Counted from the first letter of the stretch, positions 53,001-64,000 are shown. The stretch: 64,000 nucleotides of DNA from Vespa crabro (GCF_910589235.1 NC_060977.1:4258278-4322277); one strand, 5' to 3'. A program made the numbers and translations. Notes: generated by a model from the sequence alone, not told the origin.

Positions 53001-56000
53001 TCGTGGTTTTTGTTCATTTTTTTTCCTGGTTCCTTCCAGAGTTTTGACTGGCTACGTGCGTAGTTTTCATTTTCTTTTTTTTCTGGTTCCTTCCGGAGTT
53101 GTGCCTGGATACGTTCATAGTTTTTTTTATTTATTTTTCCTTTTTTTTCCTGGTTCCTTCCGGAGTTGTGACTGGCTATGTCCGTAGTTTTATGTTCTTT
53201 TTTTTTCCTGGTTCTTTCCGGATTTGTGACTGGTTACGTTCCTGGTTTTTTTTCTTTTTCTTTCCTGGTTCCTTCAGCAGTTGTGACTGGCTACGACCGT
53301 AGGTTTTTTATTTATTTTTTCTTTTTTTTTTCCTGGTTCCTTCCAGAGTTTTGACTGGCTACGTGCGTAGTTTTCACTTCCTTTTTTTTCTTGTTTCTTC
53401 CGTAGTTGTGAATGGTTACGTTCATAGTTTTTTTTTTTTATTTTTCCATTTTTTCCTGGTTCCTTCCGGTTCTGTGCCTGGATACGTCCGTAGTTTCCTT
53501 TTCTTTTTTTTTTTCGTGGTTTCAGCTGGAGTTGTGCCTGGTTACGTACATAGTTTTTTTATTTATTTATTTTTTTCCTAGTCCCTTCCGGAGTTGTGAC
53601 TGGCTACGTCCGTTGTTTTTTGTTCTTTATTTTTCATGGTTCTTTCCGGATTGTTGTTTGATTACGTTCTTGGTTTTTTTTTCTTTTTTTTCCTGGTTTC
53701 TTCCGCAGTTTTGACTGGCTACGTGCGTAGTTTTCACTACATTTTTTTCCTGGTTCCTTCCGGAGCTGTGACTGGCTACGTCCGTAGTTTTTTTTTCCAT
53801 TTTTTTTCGTGGTTTCTGTTGGAGTTGTGCCTGGTTACGTTCATAGTTTTTTTATTTATTTATTTTTTTCCTGGTTCCTTCCGGAGTTGTGACTGGCTAC
53901 GTCCGTTGTTTTTTGTTCTTTATTTTTCATGGTTCTTTCCGGATTGTTGTTTGATTACGTTCTTGGTTTTTTTTTCTTTTTTTTCCTGGTTTCTTCCGCA
54001 GTTTTGACTGGCTACGTGCGTAGTTTTCACTACATTTTTTTCCTGGTTCCTTCCGGAGCTGTGACTGGCTACGTCCGTAGTTTTTTTTTCCATTTTTTTT
54101 CGTGGTTTCTGTTGGAGTTGTGCCTGGTTACGTTCATAGTTTTTTTATTTATTTATTTTTTTCCTGGTTCTTTCCGAAATTGTGACTGGCAACGTCCATA
54201 GTTTTTTTTATATACATTTTCTTTTTTTTTCCTGGTTCCTTCCGGAGTTGTGACTGGCTACGTCCGTTGTTATTTTATTTTCTTCTTCTTTTATTTACTG
54301 GTCCCTTCCGGAGTTGTGACTGGCTATGTCCGTAGTTTTTTGTTCTTCTTTTTTCCGGGTTCTTTCCGGATTTGTGTTTGGTTACGTTCGTGGTTCTTGT
54401 TCATTTTTTTTCCTGGTTCCTTCCAGAGTTTTGACTGGCTACGTCCGTAGTTTTCACTTCCTTTTTTTTCTTGTTTCTTCCGTAGTTGTGAATGGTTACG
54501 TTCATAGTTTTTTTTTTTTTTTTTTCCATTTTTTCCTGGTTCCTTCCGGTTCTGTGACTAGATACGTCCGTAGTTTCCTTTTCCATTTTTTTTTCGTGGT
54601 TTCAGCTGGAGTTGTGCCTGGTTACGTACATAGTTTTTTTATTTTTTTATTTTTTTCCTATTCCCTTCCGGAGTTGTGACTGGCTACGTCCGTTGTTTTT
54701 TGTTCTTTATTTTTCATGGTTCTTTCCGGATTGTTGTTTGATTACGTTCTTGGTTTTTTTTTCTTTTTTTTCCTGGTTTCTTCCGCAGTTTTGACTGGCT
54801 ACGTGCGTAGTTTTCATTTTCTTTTTTTTCTGGTTCCTTCCAGAGTTGTGCCTGGTTACATTCATAGTTTTTTTTATTCATTTTTCCCATTCTTTCCTTG
54901 TTCCTTCCGGATCTGTGACTGGCTACGTCCTTATTTTTTATTTCCATTTTTTTTCGTGGATTCTGCTGGAGTTGTACCTGGTTACGTCCATAGTTTTGTT
55001 ATCTATTTATTTTTTTCCTGCTTCCTTCCGGAGTTATGACTGGCTACGTCCGCAGTTTTTTTATTTATCTTTTTTTCCTGGTTCCTTTCGGAGTTGTGCC
55101 TGCTTACGTCCATAGTTTTTTTATATATTAATTTTTTTCCTGGTTCCTTCCGAAGTTGTGACTGGCTACGTCCGCAGTTTTTTTATTTATTTTTTCTTCT
55201 TTTTTCCTGGTTTCTTCCGGAGTTGTGACTGGCTACGTCCGTTGTTATTTTATTTTCTTCTTCTTTTTTTTACTGGTCCCTTCCGGAGTTGTGACTGGCT
55301 ATGTCCGTAGTTTTTTGTTCTTCTTTTTTCCTGGTTCTTTCCGGATTTGTGTTTGGTTACGTTCGTGGTTTTTGTTCATTTTTTTTCCTGGTTCCTTCCA
55401 GAGTTTTGACTGGCTACGTGCGTAGTTTTCATTTTCTTTTTTTTCTGGTTCCTTCCGGAGTTGTGCCTGGATACGTTCATAGTTTTTTTTATTTATTTTT
55501 CCTTTTTTTTCCTGGTTCCTTCCGGAGTTGTGACTGGCTATGTCCGTAGTTTTATGTTCTTTTTTTTTCCTGGTTCTTTCCGGATTTGTGACTGGTTACG
55601 TTCCTGGTTTTTTTTCTTTTTCTTTCCTGGTTCCTTCAGCAGTTGTGACTGGCTACGACCGTAGGTTTTTTATTTATTTTTTCTTTTTTTTTTCCTGGTT
55701 CCTTCCAGAGTTTTGACTGGCTACGTGCGTAGTTTTCACTTCCTTTTTTTTCTTGTTTCTTCCGTAGTTGTGAATGGTTACGTTCATAGTTTTTTTTTTT
55801 TATTTTTCCATTTTTTCCTGGTTCCTTCCGGTTCTGTGACTGGATACGTCCGTAGTTTCCTTTTCTTTTTTTTTTTCGTGGTTTCAGCTGGAGTTGTGCC
55901 TGGTTACGTACATAGTTTTTTTATTTATTTATTTTTTTCCTAGTCCCTTCCGGAGTTGTGACTGGCTACGTCCGTTGTTTTTTGTTCTTTATTTTTCGTG

Positions 56001-59000
56001 GTTCTTTCCGGATTGTTGTTTGATTACGTTCTTGGTTTTTTTTTCTTTTTTTTCCTGGTTTCTTCCGCAGTTTTGACTGGCTACGTGCGTAGTTTTCACT
56101 ACATTTTTTTCCTGGTTCCTTCCGGAGCTGTGACTGGCTACGTCCGTATTTTTTTTTTCCATTTTTTTTCGTTGTTTTTGTTGGAGTTGTGTCTGGTTAC
56201 GTTCATAGTTTTTTTATTTATTTATTTTTTTCCTGGTTCCTTCCGAAGTTGTGACTGGCAACGTCCATAGTTTTTTTTATATACATTTTCTTTTTTTTTT
56301 CCTGGTTCCTTCCGGAGTTGTGACTGGCTACGTCCGTAGTTTTTTTTCCTGGTTGCTTCCAGAGTTGTGCTTGGTTACGTCCGTAGTTTTTTTATTTTAT
56401 TCTTCTTTTTTTTTACTGTTCCCTACTGGAGTTGTGACTGGCTGCGTCCGTAGTTTTTTGTTCTTTATTTTTCCTGGTTATTACCGGATTTGTGTTTGGT
56501 TTCGTTCGTGGTTTTTTTTTCTTTTTCTTTCCTGGTTCCTTCCGCAGTTTTGACTGGCTACGTGCGTAGTTTTCATTTTCTTTTTTTTCTGGTTCCTTCC
56601 AGAGTTGTGCCTGGTTACATTCATAGTTTTTTTTATTTATTTTTCCCTTTCTTTCCTGGTTCCTTCCGGAGCTGTGACTGGCCTCGTCCTTATTTTTTAT
56701 TTCCATTTTTTTTCGTGGATTCTGCTGGAGTTGTGCCTGGTTACGTCCATAGTTTTGTTATCTATTTGTTTTTTTCCTGGTTCCTTCCGGAGTTATGACT
56801 GGCTACGTCCGCAGTTTTTTTATTTATTTTTTTTTCCTGGTTCCTTTCGGAGTTGTGCCTGCTTACGTCCATAGTTTTTTTATTTATTTATTTTTTTCCT
56901 GCTTCCTTCCGAAGTTGTGACTGGCTACGTCCGCACTTTTTTTATTTATTTTTTCTTCTTTTTTCCTGGTTCCTTCCGGAGTTTTGACTGCCAACGTTCG
57001 CAGTTTTTTTTCCCTTTTTTTTTCCTGGTTCCTTCCAGAGTTGTGACTGGATACGTCTGTTGTTTTTTTATTTTCTTCTTCTTTTTTTTACTGGTCCCTT
57101 CCGGAGTTGTGACTGGCTATGTCCGTAGTTTTTTGTTCTTCTTTTTTCCTGGTTCTTTCCGGATTTGTGTTTGGTTACGTTCGTGGTTTTTGTTCATTTT
57201 TTTTCCTGGTTCCTTCCAGAGTTTTGACTGGCTACGTGCGTAGTTTTCATTTTCTTTTTTTTCTGGTTCCTTCCGGAGTTGTGCCTGGATACTTTCATAG
57301 TTTTTTTTTATTTATTTTTCCTTTTTTTTCCTGGTTCCTTCCGGAGTTGTGACTGGCTATGTCCGTAGTTTTATGTTCTTTTTTTTTCCTGGTTCTTTCC
57401 GGATTTGTGACTGGTTACGTTCCTGGTTTTTTTTCTTTTTCTTTCCTGGTTCCTTCAGCAGTTGTGACTGGCTACGACCGTAGGTTTTTTATTTATTTTT
57501 TCTTTTTTTTTTCCTGGTTCCTTCCAGAGTTTTGACTGGCTACGTGCGTAGTTTTCACTTCCTTTTTTTTCTTGTTTCTTCCGTAGTTGTGAATGGTTAC
57601 GTTCATAGTTTTTTTTTTTTATTTTTCCATTTTTTCCTGGTTCCTACCGGTTCTGTGACTGGATACGTCCGTAGTTTCCTTTTCTTTTTTTTTTTCGTGG
57701 TTTCAGCTGGAGTTGTGCCTGGTTACGTACATAGTTTTTTTATTTATTTATTTTTTTCCTAGTCCCTTCCGGAGTTGTGACTGGCTACGTCCGTTGTTTT
57801 TTGTTCTTTATTTTTCATGGTTCTTTCCGGATTGTTGTTTGATTACGTTCTTGGTTTTTTTTTCTTTTTTTTCCTGGTTTCTTCCGCAGTTTTGACTGGC
57901 TACGTGCGTAGTTTTCACTACATTTTTTTCCTGGTTCCTTCCGGAGCTGTGACTGGCTACGTCCGTAGTTTTTTTTCCATTTTTTTTCGTGGTTTCTGTT
58001 GGAGTTGTGCCTGGTTACGTTCATAGTTTTTTTATTTATTTATTTTTTTCCTGGTTCCTTCCGGAGTTGTGACTGGCTATGTCCGTAGTTTTATGTTCTT
58101 TTTTTTTCCTGGTTCTTTCCGGATTTGTGACTGGTTACGTTCCTGGTTTTTTTTCTTTTTCTTTCCTGGTTCCTTCAGCAGTTGTGACTGGCTACGACCG
58201 TAGGTTTTTTATTTATTTTTTCTTTTTTTTTTCCTGGTTCCTTCCAGAGTTTTGACTGGCTACGTGCGTAGTTTTCACTTCCTTTTTTTTCTTGTTTCTT
58301 CCGTAGTTGTGAATGGTTACGTTCATAGTTTTTTTTTTTTATTTTTCCATTTTTTCCTGGTTCCTTCCGGTTCTGTGACTGGATACGTCCGTAGTTTCCT
58401 TTTCTTTTTTTTTTTCGTGGTTTCAGCTGGAGTTGTGCCTGGTTACGTACATAGTTTTTTTATTTATTTATTTTTTTCCTAGTCCCTTCCGGAGTTGTGA
58501 CTGGCTACGTCCGTTGTTTTTTGTTCTTTATTTTTCATGGATCTTTCCGGATTTGTTACTGGTTACGTTCCTGGTTTTTTTCTTTTTCTTTCCTGGTTCC
58601 TTCCGCAGTTGTGACTGGCTACGACCGTAGGTTTTTTATTTATTTTTTCTTTTTTTTTTCCTGGTTCCTTCCAGAGATTTGACTAGCTACGTGCGTAGTT
58701 TTCACTTCCTTTTTTTTCTTGTTTCTTCCGTAGTTGTGAATGGTTACGTTCATAGTTTTTTTTTTTATTTTTCCATTTTTTCCTGGTTCCTTCCGGTTCT
58801 GTGACTGGATACGTCCGTAGTTTCCTTTTCCATTTTTTTTTCGTGGTTTCAGCTGGAGTTGTGCCTGGTTACGTACATAGTTTTTTTATTTATTTATTTT
58901 TTTCCTAGTCCCTTCCGGAGTTGTGACTGGCTACGTCCGTTGTTTTTTGTTCTTTTTTTTTCCTGGTTCTTTCCAGATTGTTGTTTGATTACGTTCTTGG

Positions 59001-61650
59001 TTTTTTTTTCTTTTTTTTTCCTTGTTTCTTCCGCAGTTTTGACTGGCTACGTGCGTAGTTTTCACTACATTTTTTTCCTGGTTCCTTCCGGAGCTGTGAC
59101 TGGCTACGTCCGTAGTTTTTTTTTTCCATTTTTTATCGTGGTTTCTGCTGGAGTTGTGCCTGGTTACGTTCATTGTCTTTTTATTTATTTATTTTTTTCC
59201 TGCTTCCTTCCGAAGTTGTGACTGGCAACGTCCATAGTTTTTTTTATATACTTTTTCTTTTTTTTCTCCTGGTCCATTCTGCAGTTGTGACTGCCTACGA
59301 TCGTAGTTTTTTTTCCTTTTTTTTCCTGGTTCCTTCCGGAGTTGTGACTGGCTACGTCCGTAAATTTTTTTTCCTGGTTGCTTCCAGAGTTGTGCCTGGT
59401 TACGTCCGTAGTTTTCTGTTCTTTTTTTTTCATGGTGCTTTTCGGATTTGTGTTTGGTTACGTCCGTTGTTTTTTGTTCTTTATTTTTCCTGGTCCTTTC
59501 CGGATTTGTGTTTGGTTTCGTTCGTGGTTTTTTTTCTTTTTCTTTCCTGGTTCCTTCCGCAGTTTTGACTGGCTACGTGCGTAGTTTTCATTTTCTTTTT
59601 TTTCTGGTTCCTTCCGGAGTTGTGCCTGGTTACGTCTATAGTTTATTTATTTTTTTCCTGGTTCCTTCCGGAGTTTTGACTGGCTAAGTCCGTAGTTTTT
59701 TTATATACTTTTTCTTTTTTTTTTCCGGGTTCCTTCTGGAGCTGTGACTGCCTACGATCGTAGTTTTTTTTCCTCTTTTTTTCTGGTTCCTTCCGGAGTT
59801 GTGACTGGCTCCGTCCGTAGTTTTTTTTTCCTGGTTGCTTCCAGAGTTGTGTCTTGTTGCGTCCGTAGTTTTTTTATTTTATTCTTCTTTTTTTTTACAG
59901 TTCCCTACTGGAGTTGTGACTGGCTACGTCCGTAGTTTTCTGTTCTTTATTTTTCCTGGTTCTTTCCGGATTTGTGTTTGGTTTCGTTCGTGGTTTTTTT
60001 TTCTTTTTCTTTCCTGGTTCCTTCCGCAGTTTTGACTGGCTACCTGCGTAGTTTTCATTTTCTTTTTTTTCTGGTTCCTTCCAGAGTTGTGCCTGGTTAC
60101 ATTCATAGTTTTTTTTATTTATTTTTCCCTTTCTTTCCTGGTTCCTTCCGGAGCTGTGACTGGGTACGTCCGTATTTTTTATTTCCATTTTTTTTCGTGG
60201 ATTCTGCTGGAGTTGTTCCTGGTTACGTCCATAGTTTTGTTATCTATTTATTTTTTCCTGGTTCCTTCCGGAGTTGTGACTGGCTACGTCCGCAGTTTTT
60301 TTATTTATTTTTTCTTCCTGGTTCCTTACGGAAGTGTAACTGGTTACGTCCATAGTTTATTTATTTTTTTCCTCCTTCCTTCCGGAGTTGTGACTGGCTA
60401 AGTCCGTAGTTTTTTAATTTATTTTTTCTTCTTTTTTCCTGGTTCCCTCCGGAGTTTTGACTGCCTACGTTCGTAGTTTCTTTTTCCTTTTTTTTTCCTG
60501 GTTCCTTCCGGAGATGTGACTTGCTACGTCCGTTGTTTTTTTATTTTCTTCTTCTTTTTTTTACTGGTCCCTTCCGGAGTTGTGACTGGCTATGTCCGTA
60601 GTTTTTTGTTCTTCTTTTTTCCTGGTTCTATCCGGATTTGTGTTTGGTTACGTTCGTGGTTTTTATTCATTTTTTTTCCTGGTTCCTTCCAGAGTTTTTA
60701 CTGGCTACGTGCGTAGTTTTCATTTTCTTTTTTTTCTGGTTCCTTCCTGAGTTGTGCCTGATTATGTTCATAGTTTTTTTTATTTATTTTTCCTTTTTTT
60801 CCTGGTTCTTTCCGGATTTGTGACTGGCTACGACCGTAGGTTTTTTATTTATTTTTTCTTTTTTTTTCCTGGTTCCTTCCAGAGTTTTGACTGGCTACGT
60901 GCGTAGTTTTCACTTTCTATTTTTTCTTGCTTCTTCCGGAGTTGTGAATGGTTACGTTCATAGTTTTTTTTATTTATTTTTCCATTTTTTCCTGGTTCCT
61001 TCCGGTTCTGTGACTGGATACGTCCGTAGTTTACTTTTCTATTTTTTTTTCGTGGTTTCAGCTGGAGTTGTGCCTGGTTACGTACATAGTTTCTTTATTT
61101 ATTTATTTTTTTCCTAGTCCCTTCCGGAGTTGTGACTGGCTACGTCCGTTGTTTTTTGTTCTTTTTTTTTCCTTGTTCTTTCCGGATTTTTGTTTGATTA
61201 CGTTCTTGGTTTTTTTTTCTTTTTTTTCCTGGTTTCTTCCGCAGTTTTGACTGGCTACGTTCATAGTTTTTTTTATTTATTTTACCTTTTCTTCCTGGTT
61301 CCTTCCGGAGCTGTGACTGGCTACGTCCGTAGTTTTTTTTTCCATTTTCTTTCGTGGTTTCTGCTGGAGTTGTGCCTGGTTACGTACATAGTTTTTTTAT
61401 TTATTTATCTTTTTCCTAGTCCCTTCCGGAGTTGTGACTGGCTACGTCCGTTGTTTTTTGTTCTTTTTTTTCCAGGATCTTTCCGGATTTGTGTTTGGTT
61501 ACGTTCGTGGTTTTTTTATCTTTTTTTTTCCTGGTTCCTTCCGCAGTTGTGACTGGTTAAGTCCGTAGTTTTTTTGGTTCCTTCCGGAGTTGTAACTGGT
61601 TACGTCCGTAGTTTTTACTTTTCCTTCAGGAGTTGTGACTGATTTCGCCC
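50061..61650. repeat. Degenerate short-repeat array with T-rich linkers (about 11.6 kb)
   Basis: Hundreds of diverged units, each with a core of CTGGTTCCTTCCGGAG, then TTGTGACTGG, then CTACGTCCGTAG, joined by variable T-rich linkers (roughly 5-35 nt, often TTTATTTATTTTTT). Spacing varies from about 40 to 75 bp. Every open frame through it is Phe/Ser/Tyr-rich on plus or Lys-rich on minus and is not protein. Larger blocks are duplicated (see next entry). It grades into the uniform 44-bp array at its right end. Confidence 0.95.
52430..60400. repeat. Higher-order duplications within the degenerate array
   Basis: Blocks with the same private variants recur at fixed offsets. About 52,430-53,900 recurs at +2,362 (52,484 with 54,846; 53,351 with 55,713). 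55,301-56,080 recurs at about +1,819 (55,713 with 57,532). 57,532-57,760 recurs at +720. 53,636-53,900 is tandemly doubled at +293. 52,292-52,750 recurs at +4,121 (56,413-56,870), which recurs at +3,482 (59,895). Recombination therefore works on blocks of many units. Confidence 0.82.
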
Positions 61651-62690
61651 GCAGGTTGTTCTGGTTTCTTCCGTAGTTGTGACTGGTTACGTTTGTAGTT
61701 TTTTCTGGTTCCTTCCGTAGTTGTGACTGGTTACGTTTGTAGTTTTTTTCTGGTTCTTTCCGTAGTTGTGACTGGTTACGTTTGTGGTTTTTTCTGGTTC
61801 CTTCCGTAGTTGTGACTGGTTACGTTTGTAGTTTTTTTCTGGTTCTTTCCGTAGTTGTGACTGGTTACGTTTGTAGTTTTTTCTGGTTCCTTCCGGAGTT
61901 GTGACTGGTTACGTTTGTAGCTTTTTCTGGTTCCTTACGGAGTTGTGACTGGTTACGTTTGTAGTTTTTTCTGGTTCCTTCCGGAGTTGTGACTGGTTAC
62001 GTTTGTAGTTTTTTCTGGTTCCTTCCGGAGTTGTGACTGGTTACGTTTGTAGTTTTTTCTGGTTCCTTCCGGAGTTGTGACTGGTTACGTTTGTAGTTTT
62101 TTCTGGTTCCTTCCGGAGTTGTGACTGGTTACGTTTGTAGTTTTTTCTGGTTCCTTCCGGAGTTGTAACTGGTTACGTTTGTAGTTTTTTCTGGTTCCTT
62201 CCGGAGTTGTGACTGGTTACGTTTGTAGTTTTTTCTGGTTCCTTCCGGAGTTGTGACTGGTTACGTTTGTAGTTTTTTCTGGTTCCTTCCGGAGTTGTGA
62301 CTGGTTACGTTTGTAGTTTTTTCTGGTTCCTTCCGGAGTTGTGACTGGTTACGTTTGTAGTTTTTTCTGGTTCCTTCCGGAGTTGTGACTGGTTACGTTT
62401 GTAGTTTTTTCTGGTTCCTTCCGGAGTTGTGACTGGTTACGTTTGTAGTTTTTTCTGGTTCCTTCCGGAGTTGTGACTGGATACGTTTGTAGTTTTTTCT
62501 GGTTCCTTCCGGAGTTGTGACTGGTTACGTTTGTAGTTTTTTCTGGTTCCTTCCGGAGTTGTGACTGGTTACGTTTGTAGTTTTTTTTGGTTCCTTCCGG
62601 AGTTGTGACTGGTTACGTTTGTAGTTTTTTCTGGTTCCTTCCGGAGTTGTGACTGGTTACGTTTGTAGTTTATTCTGGTTCCTTCCGGAG
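61651..62690. repeat. Homogeneous 44-bp subtelomeric tandem repeat (about 23 copies)
   Basis: The unit consists of CTGGTTCCTTCCGGAG, then TTGTGACTGGTTACG, then TTTGTAGTTTTTT. CCGGAG recurs at exactly 44-bp steps, with 16 full steps from 61,981 to 62,685. The leftmost copies have GTAG in place of GGAG and sometimes a seventh T (45 bp); from about 61,900 rightward only isolated substitutions occur. The last unit stops after CCGGAG, where the telomere begins. Confidence 0.97.
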
Positions 62691-64000
62691 TTGCGTCAGG
62701 GTTGCGTCAGGGTTGCGTCAGGGTTGCGTCAGGGTTGCGTCAGGGTTGCGTCAGGGTTGCGTCAGGGTTGCGTCAGGGTTGCGTCAGGGTTGCGTCAGGG
62801 TTGCGTCAGGGTTGCGTCAGGGTTGCGTCAGGGTTGCGTCAGGGTTGCGTCAGGGTTGCGTCAGGGTTGCGTCAGGGTTGCGTCAGGGTTGCGTCAGGGT
62901 TGCGTCAGGGTTGCGTCAGGGTTGCGTCAGGGTTGCGTCAGGGTTGCGTCAGGGTTGCGTCAGGGTTGCGTCAGGGTTGCGTCAGGGTTGCGTCAGGGTT
63001 GCGTCAGGGTTGCGTCAGGGTTGCGTCAGGGTTGCGTCAGGGTTGCGTCAGGGTTGCGTCAGGGTTGCGTCAGGGTTGCGTCAGGGTTGCGTCAGGGTTG
63101 CGTCAGGGTTGCGTCAGGGTTGCGTCAGGGTTGCGTCAGGGTTGCGTCAGGGTTGCGTCAGGGTTGCGTCAGGGTTGCGTCAGGGTTGCGTCAGGGTTGC
63201 GTCAGGGTTGCGTCAGGGTTGCGTCAGGGTTGCGTCAGGGTTGCGTCAGGGTTGCGTCAGGGTTGCGTCAGGGTTGCGTCAGGGTTGCGTCAGGGTTGCG
63301 TCAGGGTTGCGTCAGGGTTGCGTCAGGGTTGCGTCAGGGTTGCGTCAGGGTTGCGTCAGGGTTGCGTCAGGGTTGCGTCAGGGTTGCGTCAGGGTTGCGT
63401 CAGGGTTGCGTCAGGGTTGCGTCAGGGTTACGTCAGGGTTGCGTCAGGGTTGCGTCAGGGTTGCGTCAGGGTTGCGTCAGGGTTGCGTCAGGGTTGCGTC
63501 AGGGTTGCGTCAGGGTTGCGTCAGGGTTGCGTCAGGGTTGCGTCAGGGTTGCGTCAGGGTTGCGTCAGGGTTGCGTCAGGGTTGCGTCAGGGTTGCGTCA
63601 GGGTTGCGTCAGGGTTGCGTCAGGGTTGCGTCAGGGTTGCGTCAGGGTTGCGTCAGGGTTGCGTCAGGGTTGCGTCAGGGTTGCGTCAGGGTTGCGTCAG
63701 GGTTGCGTCAGGGTTGCGTCAGGGTTGCGTCAGGGTTGCGTCAGGGTTGCGTCAGGGTTGCGTCAGGGTTGCGTCAGGGTTGCGTCAGGGTTGCGTCAGG
63801 GTTGCGTCAGGGTTGCGTCAGGGTTGCGTCAGGGTTGCGTCAGGGTTGCGTCAGGGTTGCGTCAGGGTTGCGTCAGGGTTGCGTCAGGGTTGCGTCAGGG
63901 TTGCGTCAGGGTTGCGTCAGGGTTGCGTCAGGGTTGCGTCAGGGTTGCGTCAGGGTTGCGTCAGGGTTGCGTCAGGGTTGCGTCCAGGGTTGCGTCAGGG
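62691..64000 (+). repeat. Telomere array, (TTGCGTCAGGG) x 119
   Basis: The 1,310 bp equal 118 units of 11 bp plus one of 12 bp, with no foreign sequence. The only deviations are TTACGTCAGGG at 63,428-63,438 and TTGCGTCCAGGG at 63,978-63,989. The G-rich strand points to the window end, as expected for telomerase-added repeats at a right chromosome end. No TTAGG array is present in the window. The last base completes a unit, so the true end may lie at or beyond the window edge. Confidence 0.96.

Noticed and set aside
50149..61552. Dozens of overlapping Phe/Ser/Tyr-rich plus-strand and Lys-rich minus-strand open frames
   Set aside because: Artefacts of the short repeat with T-rich linkers; reading frames shift with linker length and encode low-complexity strings.
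50061..62690. CRISPR-like regular repetition
   Set aside because: Eukaryotic subtelomeric context; units are contiguous with T-rich linkers, not unique spacers, and no cas genes exist.

Overview
The window looks like the right-hand end of an insect chromosome, most likely of an aculeate hymenopteran (bee, wasp or relative). The DNA is AT-rich and eukaryotic: three protein genes have GT-AG introns, and microsatellites are abundant. The last 1.3 kb is an uninterrupted array of the 11-mer TTGCGTCAGGG with the G-rich strand running 5'->3' toward the window end, as at a right telomere. From memory, 11-mers of this shape have been reported as hymenopteran telomere motifs replacing insect TTAGG. I could not check that, so the taxonomic placement is an inference.

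The layout runs from a genic left half to a repetitive right half. Positions 1-13,837 contain no gene I can support: AT-rich non-coding DNA, many microsatellites, a weak TATA-type promoter candidate near 4,250 and a GC-rich promoter-like island at about 10,860-11,290. Positions 13,838-19,328 carry two tandem L-lactate dehydrogenase genes on the minus strand. The window-left copy (408 aa, eight exons) has a 76-residue N-terminal extension. The other (332 aa, four coding exons) is a standard LDH with a probable upstream non-coding exon and TATA box near 21,440-21,613. Positions 25,311-28,680 hold a complete 14-exon crooked neck gene (crn, 683 aa, plus strand), a HAT-repeat splicing factor, with a CTCF-like site about 190 bp before its start codon.

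Only about 0.7 kb beyond crn the subtelomere begins, as a series of layers with increasing homogeneity toward the end: (1) about 35 tandem copies of a 304-bp satellite, 29.4-40.0 kb; (2) a non-coding block, 40.0-47.8 kb, with roughly 1.5-kb, 0.16-kb and 0.37-kb duplications, recurrent stem-loops and splice-like signals; (3) five 273-bp repeats bounded by inverted repeats, 48.0-49.4 kb; (4) 11.6 kb of a degenerate short repeat with T-rich linkers, 50.06-61.65 kb, itself a mosaic of larger duplications; (5) about 1 kb of nearly identical 44-bp repeats; (6) 119 telomere units filling 62,691-64,000.

The LDH genes act in glycolytic redox balance and crn in spliceosome activation; no functional link between them is evident. 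The most interesting material is the layered chromosome end: a precise telomere/subtelomere junction at a shared GTTG, a telomere-like core within the subtelomeric repeat, a conserved hairpin family in layer 2 that may mark a subtelomeric non-coding RNA, and an array that may have grown from an inverted-repeat element.
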